The notes under the pieces: model-generated
What the model was told of the DNA's origin: nothing
Seen by the model: only the letters and a program-made list of their open reading frames with translations
The model's database searches: none
Origin: an uncultured Eubacteriales bacterium
Lineage (GTDB): Bacteria; Bacillota; Clostridia; Christensenellales; Borkfalkiaceae
Direction: 5' to 3'
Assembly: GCA_900556195.1 (NCBI GenBank)
Contig: USOJ01000014.1
Span: 1-11,428, forward strand
DNA: 11,428 nucleotides
Part shown: one piece after another, positions 1 through 5,999 of the stretch
Layout: each line of letters begins with the position of its first letter
Numbering within the stretch: the stretch's first letter is position 1
Position numbers and translations under genes: made by a program

Positions 1-506
1 AATCGCCGCTCTTCGGCCGCGATAAAATGCGTACCTACGAAAAATATTTCGGCGGCTCGTTGTGCGAAAAAGAAGATCCGTATTATAACTTCGTAAAGAC
101 GGAAGAATACTGCCTTAAGGTATTAAACGAATTCGGGGCGAACGGAAAGTACGCCGTAATAGTTAACGGGCATAAGCCCGTTCGCGTAAAAGACGGCGAA
201 ATGCCCGAAAGCGGGAATTGTCGGCATATAACGATAGACGGAGGGTTATCTAAGGCGTACAGCCTAAAAACGGGGATAGGCGGTTATACGCTTATAAGCA
301 ATTCGGAAGGGTTGTATCTCGTGAGCCACGAGCCGGGGTTCTCGGTTGACGGCGTATTCAGAGGTAATTCCGATCTGAAAAGTTCAAACAGGTTGCTTAA
401 AAAATACGACAAGCGTATACTCGTTAAAGAAACCGACGACGGAAAGGCTATGGATAAACAAATTCGGGGGCTGAAAAGTCTGTTGAAGTATTATAATCAA
501 AAATAA
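1..506 (+). CDS. fbp: Fructose-1,6-bisphosphatase, class III (C-terminal part, 5' end outside window)
   Basis: Partial gene: the reading frame is open from the first complete codon (position 3) and gives 167 residues before the TAA stop. The first residues, SPLFGRDKMRTYEKYF, continue upstream of the window, so the ATG at 27 is internal. Class III FBPases of Bacillota (about 650-670 aa, cytoplasmic) remove the 1-phosphate of fructose-1,6-bisphosphate in gluconeogenesis. Visible family hallmarks are the SPLFGR segment, the INGHxPV-type motif (VNGHKPV) whose His fits a metal ligand of the calcineurin-like fold, IDGGLSKAY and the SHEP segment. These are recalled from the family, not aligned. No strong terminator follows: there is only a T-run at 509-515 with no GC-rich stem. 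A weak 7-bp stem lies at 583-611. Identification is firm; the missing N-terminus cannot be assessed. Confidence 0.9.
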   Translation, partial: SPLFGRDKMRTYEKYFGGSLCEKEDPYYNFVKTEEYCLKVLNEFGANGKYAVIVNGHKPVRVKDGEMPESGNCRHITIDGGLSKAYSLKTGIGGYTLISNSEGLYLVSHEPGFSVDGVFRGNSDLKSSNRLLKKYDKRILVKETDDGKAMDKQIRGLKSLLKYYNQK

Positions 507-668
507 CGTTTTTTTAACGACGAAAACGAGCGGCTCGCGGAACTAATCTCCGGCGCGCCTGATAATCCGAATCGTCGGCACGAAACGAGCGATCGGTAAG
601 AAATCTCGTTTTATCGTTAATCGAAAATACGAAAAATTCGATAAATAGATAAATAGGTCTAAAAAGAG

Positions 669-696
669 TTGACAAATTTTTTCGATAGGCTATAAT
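669..696 (+). promoter_or_regulatory. Promoter of the thrS T-box transcript
   Basis: The -35 TTGACA (669-674) and -10 TATAAT (691-696) are both perfect consensus with a 16-nt spacer. The start is predicted near 703. It lies directly ahead of the T-box leader. The 507-668 gap between fbp and this promoter shows no gene. Confidence 0.9.
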
Positions 697-702
697 TAAG
701 TT

Positions 703-930
703 ACAATCTGTGCGTTGAGCAAGACAAGTAGCGTTTGTTTACGGACCACGAGAGAGGGTGTCCTTTGGCTGGAAGACACCGGGGTTACGGGCAGATATGC
801 GAAACCGCTTGCGGAGCGCGAAGCGTTCGCCCGCTTTAAGCGGCGATAAAGCGGTCGCTTTTTAAGCGGCAATTAAGGTGGAACCGCGGAATGACAAATT
901 TCGTCCTTGCAATTTTTGCAAGGGCGTTTT
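703..930 (+). promoter_or_regulatory. T-box leader, tRNA-Thr sensing (ACC specifier)
   Basis: An RNA leader that senses uncharged tRNA-Thr and controls thrS by antitermination. The base of Stem I pairs GCAAG (719-723) with CTTGC (808-812). The specifier loop holds GAAACC, with ACC at 804-806 matching a GGU threonine anticodon. Above it GCGT (731-734) pairs ATGC (797-800). The apical part starts with the AGAGAG segment (751-756) and has a stem of GGTGTC (757-762) with GACACC (775-780), enclosing the typical GGCTGGAA loop. The conserved T-box AAGGTGGAACCGCGG is at 875-889, and its AAGG can pair CCTT (905-908) to form the antiterminator, excluding the terminator at 902-930. In the family, uncharged tRNA binds both specifier and T-box and turns transcription on. 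The pairings are read by eye. Confidence 0.93.
902..930 (+). terminator. T-box intrinsic terminator
   Basis: An 11-bp stem pairs 902-912 with 916-926 (one G-U pair), closed by a TTT loop and followed by TTTT (927-930). Its 5' arm contains CCTT, the partner of the T-box bulge strand, so the two structures are mutually exclusive as expected for T-box control. Confidence 0.92.
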
Positions 931-963
931 ATTTTTATTAAGGTAACAAACGGAGGAAATATT

Positions 964-2865
964 ATGAAAATCAAACTTACCGACGGAAGCGTGCTTGAAC
1001 TTTCCGAAGGAACTACGGTAGCGGGCGTTGCGGGCGCGATAAGCGAAGGGCTTAAACGCAACGCGATTGCAGGCAAGGTGAACGGTCATCTCGCAGACCT
1101 TTCTCACGTCATAAATGAAGACGCGGAAGTTACGATTATAACCCTTAAAGACCCCGAAGGTCTTAACATCTATCGTCATACCTGCGCGCACGTACTCGCG
1201 CAGGCGATTAAGCACATTTATCCTACCTGCGCGCTGGCTATAGGTCCGACTGTGGAAAACGGGTTTTATTACGACGTAGATTTCAAAACTCCTATCACGC
1301 AGGACGATCTTGCCAAGATAGAAGAAGAGATGAAAAAGATAATAAAGGGTAACTTTCCGATAGAGCGTTTTGAACTCCCGAGAGAAGACGCGATAAAACT
1401 TATGACCAAATACAAAGAGCCTTATAAAGTCGAACTTATCAACGACTTGCCCGAAGATTCTGTCATTTCTTTCTATAAACAGGGCGATTTTACCGATTTG
1501 TGCCGCGGACCGCACCTTCCGAGCACCGGTCTTATAAAGGCTTTCAAACTCACCACACTCGCGGGCGCGTACTGGCGCGGAAACGAGAAAAATAAAATGC
1601 TTACCCGTATCTACGGCACGGCGTTTATCAAAAAAGCGGATATGGACGCGTACTTTACCATGCTCGAAGAAGCCAAAAAGCGCGACCATACCAAACTCGG
1701 CAAAGAACTTAAACTCTTCGCTCTTCTGAACGAGGGCAAAGGTTTCCCGTTTTTCCTTCCCAACGGAATGACGCTCCGTAACACTCTTATAGATTACTGG
1801 CGTCAGATTCACCGCAGAGAGGGTTACGTCGAAGTTTCCACTCCTATAATTCTTAACCGTAGTCTTTGGGAAACTTCGGGGCATTGGGATCATTACAAAG
1901 AAAACATGTATACCACCAAAATCGACGGCGAAGATTGCGCTATCAAGCCGATGAACTGTCCCGGCGGTATGCTCGTTTATAAACTCGAACCGCATAGTTA
2001 TAAAGATTTGCCTTTGCGTATCGGCGAACTCGGTCTGGTGCACAGACACGAAAAATCGGGTCAACTTCACGGATTGATGAGAGTAAGATGCTTCACGCAG
2101 GACGACGCTCATATCTTCATGACGCCTTCGCAGATCACTTCCGAAATCAAAGGCGTTGTAAGACTTATCGACGAAGTATATTCTATGTTCGGCTTTAAGT
2201 ATCACGTCGAACTTTCCACCCGCCCGGAAGACAGCATGGGCAGCGACGAAGACTGGGAACAGGCGACCGACGCGCTTAAAGAGGCTTTGGACGAATTGCA
2301 TCTCAAATACGTAGTCAACGATGGCGACGGCGCGTTTTACGGTCCGAAGATCGATTTTCACCTTACCGATTCTATCGGCAGAACGTGGCAGTGCGGAACT
2401 ATTCAACTCGACTTCCAACTTCCGCAAAGATTCGAAGCGGAATACGTCGGCGAAGACGGCGAGAAGCACAGACCGATAATGATTCACCGCGTGGTATTCG
2501 GCTCGATAGAGCGGTTTATCGGCATTTTGATAGAGCATTACGAAGGTAAATTCCCGCTTTGGCTTTCGCCCGTACAGATGCGCGTTATGAACGTATCCGA
2601 AAAGAGCGAAACGTACGCCGAAGAAGTTTATAAAAAGTTGTTCGACGCGGGACTTCGCCCCGATAAGGACGTAAGAAGCGAAAAGATCGGCAAGAAGATT
2701 CGCGACGCGCAGTTAGAGCGTATTCCTTACATGCTCGTTATCGGCGAGCAGGAAGCGGCTTCGGGCGAAGTCGCCGTCCGCGACAGGGCGCAGGGAGATA
2801 TCGGAAAGATGAAGATAGATGATTTTATCGAACTTTGCAAACGTCGCATCGCCGAAAAGAAATAA
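964..2865 (+). CDS. thrS: Threonine--tRNA ligase
   Basis: Cytoplasmic class II synthetase that charges tRNA-Thr. The 633-residue product is near the family's usual 640. The start is the ATG at 964, because GGAGG at 952-956 sits 7 nt upstream and the protein then begins as a TGS domain (MKIKLTDGSV). The frame is open back to 907, but that stretch is the T-box terminator. Domain order is TGS (about 1-61), editing domain (about 62-225) with HTCAH (72-76) and CRGPH (180-184), class II core (about 240-530) and anticodon-binding domain (about 535-633). The expected zinc ligands are C332 (in NCPGGM), H383 (in DDAHIF) and H508 (in MIHR). Motif 2 reads RVRCFTQDD, with Cys at 376 where Gly is common in well-studied enzymes. 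It is controlled by its own T-box. No terminator with a forward T-run follows it closely. Confidence 0.97.
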   Translation: MKIKLTDGSVLELSEGTTVAGVAGAISEGLKRNAIAGKVNGHLADLSHVINEDAEVTIITLKDPEGLNIYRHTCAHVLAQAIKHIYPTCALAIGPTVENGFYYDVDFKTPITQDDLAKIEEEMKKIIKGNFPIERFELPREDAIKLMTKYKEPYKVELINDLPEDSVISFYKQGDFTDLCRGPHLPSTGLIKAFKLTTLAGAYWRGNEKNKMLTRIYGTAFIKKADMDAYFTMLEEAKKRDHTKLGKELKLFALLNEGKGFPFFLPNGMTLRNTLIDYWRQIHRREGYVEVSTPIILNRSLWETSGHWDHYKENMYTTKIDGEDCAIKPMNCPGGMLVYKLEPHSYKDLPLRIGELGLVHRHEKSGQLHGLMRVRCFTQDDAHIFMTPSQITSEIKGVVRLIDEVYSMFGFKYHVELSTRPEDSMGSDEDWEQATDALKEALDELHLKYVVNDGDGAFYGPKIDFHLTDSIGRTWQCGTIQLDFQLPQRFEAEYVGEDGEKHRPIMIHRVVFGSIERFIGILIEHYEGKFPLWLSPVQMRVMNVSEKSETYAEEVYKKLFDAGLRPDKDVRSEKIGKKIRDAQLERIPYMLVIGEQEAASGEVAVRDRAQGDIGKMKIDDFIELCKRRIAEKK

Positions 2866-2894
2866 CGAATAACTACAGCCACTCCGACCATTAT

Positions 2895-3060
2895 TGCGGG
2901 GATCGCCACTCTTACGCTCGCGATGACAGATTAAAAAAGTGTCATTCTGAACGTAGTGAAGCCCCCTAGGCAGGTCGCCCCCTCTTCGTCGCGCTACGCA
3001 CGCCACCTCTCCCGCTTCAACGGGAGAGCATACTCCCGGAAGGGTGGTTCTCCGCGGAGC
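2895..3060. repeat. Composite intergenic repeat (REP/MITE-like) downstream of thrS
   Basis: Non-coding stretch with a modular palindromic build. GATGACA (2922-2928) faces TGTCAT (2940-2945) across an A-rich loop. The outer arms also mirror each other: GGGGATCGCCACT.. (from 2898) against ..AGTGAAGCCCCC (to 2966). A second module has the perfect 8-bp stem CTCTCCCG/CGGGAGAG (3007-3014 with 3021-3028). Modules of the GTCATTCTGAACG..AGTGAAG kind are, from general knowledge, common interspersed intergenic repeats in bacterial genomes and metagenome bins. No second full copy lies in this window, so repetition here is inferred. No transposase is nearby. Confidence 0.5.
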
Positions 3061-3085
3061 ATATATTGCGATAATAAATAATCGT

Positions 3086-3131
3086 AACAAAAAGTCGGCG
3101 GCGGGAAGAAAAATTTCTTCTCGCCGCCGAC
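3086..3131 (-). terminator. Long perfect hairpin, terminator-like on the minus strand
   Basis: Positions 3094-3110 pair with 3115-3131: ten GC-rich pairs (GTCGGCGGCG with its complement), then GA-rich and A-T pairs, with a 4-nt loop. There is one G-T pair and no mismatch. Read on the minus strand, the stem is followed by TTTTTGTT (from 3093 leftward), the signature of an intrinsic terminator. On the plus strand there is no T-run, so it is a poor terminator for thrS. It begins right at the predicted start of the minus promoter at 3138-3166. Confidence 0.6.
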
Positions 3132-3137
3132 CTATTA

Positions 3138-3166
3138 ATCATAACATAAAAGTTTGCGTTTGTCAA
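3138..3166 (-). promoter_or_regulatory. Leftward promoter of the symmetric divergent pair
   Basis: On the minus strand the -35 TTGACA (3166-3161) is perfect, the spacer is 17 nt and the -10 is TATGAT (3143-3138). The predicted start, about 3131, is the first base of the long hairpin. No minus-strand gene follows, so its product would be a hairpin RNA of roughly 45 nt. Prediction from sequence only. Confidence 0.55.
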
Positions 3167-3181
3167 TACTTACGGGAAAAA

Positions 3182-3196
3182 TTTCACAATGTGAAA
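3182..3196. promoter_or_regulatory. Palindromic operator candidate between divergent promoters
   Basis: Perfect 7-1-7 inverted repeat, TTTCACA-A-TGTGAAA, centred on 3189. The leftward -35 box ends 23 bp to one side (3166) and the rightward -35 box begins 23 bp to the other (3212). The symmetry extends outward: GGA (3175-3177) mirrors TCC (3201-3203), and GTCAATAC (3162-3169) mirrors GTATTGAC (3209-3216). A dimeric regulator controlling both promoters is the natural reading. The regulator is unknown; the site does not clearly match Rex, CRP or ArgR spacing. Confidence 0.55.
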
Positions 3197-3211
3197 AAAC
3201 TCCGAAAGGTA

Positions 3212-3239
3212 TTGACTTTTTCGTTTTTCGTGGTATAAT
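3212..3239 (+). promoter_or_regulatory. Rightward promoter of the micro-ORF transcript
   Basis: The -35 TTGACT (3212-3217) is followed by a 16-nt spacer and a perfect -10 TATAAT (3234-3239). The predicted start is near 3246. It faces the minus promoter at 3138-3166 across the palindrome centred on 3189. Confidence 0.75.
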
Positions 3240-3277
3240 TAAGCCAGGAAAAGCGGAAACGCAAAGGAGTTAAACCG

Positions 3278-3286
3278 ATGTACTGA
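3278..3286 (+). CDS. Minimal ORF Met-Tyr-stop
   Basis: ATG-TAC-TGA with AAAGGAG at 3263-3269, 8 nt upstream of the ATG. Such minigenes are known from phage lambda (bar), where they trap peptidyl-tRNA. If its TGA were read through, the frame would end at TAA 3320-3322, overlapping the next ATG by one base. Whether it is translated is unknown. Confidence 0.3.
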   Translation: MY

Positions 3287-3321
3287 AAAACTAAAAATCA
3301 CTCAAAGGAGGTGCGATTATA

Positions 3322-3363
3322 ATGTGCGTGAAATACTTGACTTTGAGGATTAGAAAATCGTAG
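3322..3363 (+). CDS. Micro-ORF, 13-residue basic peptide
   Basis: Encodes MCVKYLTLRIRKS, ending at TAG. AAAGGAGG (3304-3311) is a near-perfect SD, 10 nt upstream. The peptide is cationic with no recognised family. It is in the same frame as the next micro-ORF, separated by the TAG and six codons. It may be a real micro-peptide, a leader peptide or a fragment of a decayed gene. Confidence 0.3.
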   Translation: MCVKYLTLRIRKS

Positions 3364-3381
3364 GATAAAAGGAGAACTCCG

Positions 3382-3429
3382 ATGCAGCATATAACTATAA
3401 TTCAGACAATCGGCGCGATTCACATCTGA
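3382..3429 (+). CDS. Micro-ORF, 15-residue hydrophobic peptide
   Basis: Encodes MQHITIIQTIGAIHI, ending at TGA, with AAAAGGAG (3367-3374) as SD, 7 nt upstream of the ATG. It is rich in Ile and Thr. After the TGA the same frame stays open for 25 more codons to TAA at 3505. Together with the TAG at 3361, this allows an alternative reading as one degraded gene of about 61 codons with two internal stops. No family recognised. Confidence 0.3.
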   Translation: MQHITIIQTIGAIHI

Positions 3430-3520
3430 CAGACTAACGGAAATAAAAACGAAGTCGTAGCCGAAACGGCAAAACGAATACGGACGACGATTGTAATTAC
3501 AATTTAATAAGATATATTTC

Positions 3521-3554
3521 CGCCGCGTAAATTTTTACGCGGCGTAGTTTTTTT
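3521..3554 (+). terminator. Intrinsic terminator of the micro-ORF transcript
   Basis: A 10-bp stem pairs 3521-3530 with 3535-3544, rich in GC at the base (CGCCGCG), with a 4-nt loop. It is followed after TAG by a 7-T run (3548-3554). It separates this unit from the GH94 promoter 12 bp downstream. Confidence 0.85.
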
Positions 3555-3566
3555 CTCGTGTTACGC

Positions 3567-3595
3567 TTGCAAAAAAACGTAATATGATTTATAAT
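3567..3595 (+). promoter_or_regulatory. Promoter of the GH94 gene, predicting a leaderless mRNA
   Basis: TTGCAA (3567-3572) is followed by a 17-nt spacer and a perfect TATAAT (3590-3595). Seven bases separate the -10 from the ATG at 3603, so the start falls on or beside the initiation codon. An alternative -10, TATGAT (3583-3588), would give a leader of only about 7 nt. No SD lies upstream of the ATG. Confidence 0.7.
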
Positions 3596-3602
3596 CTTAA
3601 CC

Positions 3603-5960
3603 ATGATTAAACAAGATTATTATTTTTTCGACGACGCGAATAAAGAAGTCGTATTCAACCGCCACGATACCCCTTCGCCCTGGATGAACTATCTTTTCAA
3701 CGGCGAACTCTTCACTATGATGTCGCAGTCGGGCGGCAATTTAAGTTGGTATAAATCGCCCGAAATCTGGCGTATAGGCAGATATAATTTCTATAATCTC
3801 CCCGTAGACGTAAACGGATTGTTCGTTTATATCAAAGACGAATCGACGGGCGAAGTGTGGAATCCCACTATTATCCCTTGCGATAATAAACCCGATAAGT
3901 GGCAATCCCGCCACGGACTCGGTTACACTAAATTTTTCGCCGAAAAAGACGGACTTAGAGTCGAAGTAAAGGCGTTTATCGGCAAAGACAACGTACTTTG
4001 TTACGACGTAAAACTCCTTTCGGAAAGAGAAAGAAAACTCACTCTTTTCGCTTGCCACGAGATGGGTTTGATGGAATATCTTCGCGAAGTGCAATGGCAG
4101 TGCTATTGCAAAAACAGCAATAATATTCTGTATAACGAAGAAAACGACGCGCTCGTCTACGAATATTTCGTGGATATGCAGGCGCGTCCCGACGAAACGC
4201 CTTTCGTCTATTTCTGCTCGAATAAAAAATCCGCTTCGTACAGCGGCGTAAGAAAGAGTTTTACCGGCAACTATCGCGACCTTAAAAATCCCGTCGCTAT
4301 CGAAAACGGAAAACTCCCGAACGACGAATTGAAAGGCGGCGAAGCGATGTTTTCAATGTCTTTCGAACTCGATCTTCAGGCGAATAAAGCCGATACGCTC
4401 GATATTTTCCTCGGCGCGTTGAAGCCGAACGAAGACTTAAAAGAAACGACGGATAAACTCCGCGGCGAAAATTACGTCGAAAAAGCCTTTGCGGATCTCA
4501 AGAAAACGTGGCAGGACCGTCTCGACGTATTTTCGGTAGATATCCCCGACGACGGCGCGCAGAGGATGATAAACGTCTGGAATAAGTTGCAGGCTCTCGT
4601 CAATTTCTACGTTTGCAGAGAGATATCTTATTACGCCACGGGTACGGTCAGGGGCGTTGGCGTAAGGGACGCTTCGCAGGACGTTTTAGGCGTTATCCAC
4701 AGCGATATAGATCTGGCGAAAGAGAAAATCAAACTCATAATGACCCAGCAATATAATTGCGGAAAGACCAATCATTATTTTTACCCGATAGAAAAAAGAG
4801 AACCGATCGTCAGCGATAGAAGCGATAATCACCTCTGGATGGTGTACACCGTTTATCAGATTATCTGCGAAGAAGGTAAAACGGATATATTAAACGACGA
4901 AGTCGAATATTACGACGGCGGCAAAGGTACGGTTTTCGAACATCTCGAAAAATCGATAGATTATACGCTTGAACATATGGGCAAAGACGGAATTCCGCTT
5001 ATGCTCGGCTCCGACTGGAACGATATGCTTTCCAACGTCTGCAAAAAGGGCGAGGGCGAAAGCGTGTTCGTGTCGCAGATGCTCGTGCTTGCTTGCAGAT
5101 ATATGATGGAAATCTGCGAAATCACGGGCAGAGATTATTCGAAGTACGATAAAGTTATCGAAGAACAGACGAAAATACTCAACGACGAGTTCTGGGATAA
5201 AGACCGTTACGTCAGGGCTGTTACCGACGAGGGCATGAAACTCGGCAAAAACGGTGATAAATGCGCCGAAATATGGATAAATTCGCAGAGTTGGGCGGTA
5301 ATGTCGGGTATTTCGGGCAAAGAAAAAGGCAAAATAGCGATGAAGACCGCGGTCGATAAACTCGATTGCGGTTACGGACTTCTTAAACTCGCTCCGCCGC
5401 TTCAACGCAATTATCCGAGCAAAGAAAACGAACTCACTTTCGCTCAACCGGGCATCGGCGAAAACGGCGGAGTGTTCTGCCACGCCAACGCGTGGGCGAT
5501 TATCGCGGAGTGTATGCTCGGCGAAACCGAAGAAGCGTACAGAATGTATAAAGAACTCATTCCTGACGAAATCGTCAAAAAATTCGGCGTCGAACTCTAT
5601 AACGCCGAACCCTACGTTTACGCTTCCAACATACGCGGACCGCAGGCTCTTTCGGCGGGGCAGGCGGGCGTTTCGTGGCTTTCGGGTACGGCTGCCTGGA
5701 TGGTGGTCGCGTGTATGCAATATATTTTCGGCGTAAAGCCGCATTATAACGGACTTGAAATTTCGCCGTGTATTCCGAATGAATGGAAAGAAATCACCGT
5801 AAGGCGTAAATTCCGCGGCACTAACTACGTTATAAAGATAGACAATAAAGCGGGCAAGGGCGGCAGCGTAAAGAATATTACCGTCAAAAACGGAAAAATC
5901 GAAAACGGTTTAGTCGTTTCCGACGCTCCGACCGCCGAAGTCCTCGTAACCATGGGCTGA
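3603..5960 (+). CDS. Glycoside hydrolase family 94 phosphorylase (cellobiose/chitobiose phosphorylase-like)
   Basis: GH94 enzymes split beta-linked disaccharides with phosphate, giving a sugar 1-phosphate and a free sugar without spending ATP. The 785 residues match the usual size. There is no signal peptide, so it is cytoplasmic. The layout is an N-terminal beta-sandwich domain (about 1-280), a helical linker, an (alpha/alpha)6 catalytic barrel (about 310-700) and a C-terminal beta piece. Visible hallmarks are GVRDASQD (353-360), SDWND (470-474) carrying the catalytic Asp, ENGGVFCHANAW (620-631), EPYVYA (669-674), SWLSGTAAW (691-699) and SPCIPNEW (721-728). The motifs do not settle the substrate: cellobiose, cellobionate, chitobiose or laminaribiose all remain possible. 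The start at 3603 has no SD and a promoter abutting it. Only 39 bp separate it from the next gene, with no terminator, so read-through is possible. Confidence 0.9.
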   Translation: MIKQDYYFFDDANKEVVFNRHDTPSPWMNYLFNGELFTMMSQSGGNLSWYKSPEIWRIGRYNFYNLPVDVNGLFVYIKDESTGEVWNPTIIPCDNKPDKWQSRHGLGYTKFFAEKDGLRVEVKAFIGKDNVLCYDVKLLSERERKLTLFACHEMGLMEYLREVQWQCYCKNSNNILYNEENDALVYEYFVDMQARPDETPFVYFCSNKKSASYSGVRKSFTGNYRDLKNPVAIENGKLPNDELKGGEAMFSMSFELDLQANKADTLDIFLGALKPNEDLKETTDKLRGENYVEKAFADLKKTWQDRLDVFSVDIPDDGAQRMINVWNKLQALVNFYVCREISYYATGTVRGVGVRDASQDVLGVIHSDIDLAKEKIKLIMTQQYNCGKTNHYFYPIEKREPIVSDRSDNHLWMVYTVYQIICEEGKTDILNDEVEYYDGGKGTVFEHLEKSIDYTLEHMGKDGIPLMLGSDWNDMLSNVCKKGEGESVFVSQMLVLACRYMMEICEITGRDYSKYDKVIEEQTKILNDEFWDKDRYVRAVTDEGMKLGKNGDKCAEIWINSQSWAVMSGISGKEKGKIAMKTAVDKLDCGYGLLKLAPPLQRNYPSKENELTFAQPGIGENGGVFCHANAWAIIAECMLGETEEAYRMYKELIPDEIVKKFGVELYNAEPYVYASNIRGPQALSAGQAGVSWLSGTAAWMVVACMQYIFGVKPHYNGLEISPCIPNEWKEITVRRKFRGTNYVIKIDNKAGKGGSVKNITVKNGKIENGLVVSDAPTAEVLVTMG

Positions 5961-5999
5961 TACGGAGTTTTTATCGCAATATAGTAAGGTGATAACAAA

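Larger units (their letters stand above)
3246..3554 (+). ncRNA. Short terminated transcript carrying three micro-ORFs
   Basis: A self-contained unit of about 310 nt between its own promoter and terminator, with no ORF above 25 codons. It starts with a small GCG-GAAA-CGC hairpin (3253-3262) followed by three SD sites of the form (A)AAGGAG, each 8-13 nt ahead of an ATG (3278, 3322, 3382). The three ORFs encode 2, 13 and 15 residues. A perfect palindrome, ATTGTAATTACAAT (3490-3503), precedes the terminator. It could be a micro-peptide operon, a regulatory RNA rich in GGA motifs (a CsrA-sponge reading is possible), or the remains of a small gene. I recognise no RNA family. The transcript is predicted, not observed. 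Confidence 0.5.

Noticed and set aside
907..963. Upstream in-frame extension of thrS with an earlier ATG
   Set aside because: These codons are the T-box terminator and leader; the ATG at 964 has the GGAGG site and begins the TGS domain.
862..2538. Very long open frame on the minus strand opposite thrS
   Set aside because: It is the shadow of thrS codon usage, has no recognisable domain or SD, and overlaps a certain gene. The same holds for the long minus frames opposite the GH94 gene (4890-5744).
2713..3090. Minus-strand frame across the end of thrS and the repeat region
   Set aside because: Its translation is mostly the intergenic repeat and the thrS antisense strand, a common source of spurious protein calls.
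2895..3131. CRISPR array or riboswitch in the palindrome-rich gap
   Set aside because: There are no regularly spaced identical repeats, and the hairpins do not form a known aptamer pattern.
3044..3238. Plus-strand 64-codon frame in the intergenic region
   Set aside because: It reads through the long hairpin, the palindrome and both promoters, has no SD and matches no family.
3278..3507. Recoding (selenocysteine or pyrrolysine) of the TGA and TAG codons to join the micro-ORFs
   Set aside because: TGA ends other genes here normally, no recoding hairpin or machinery is visible, and each micro-ORF has its own SD.
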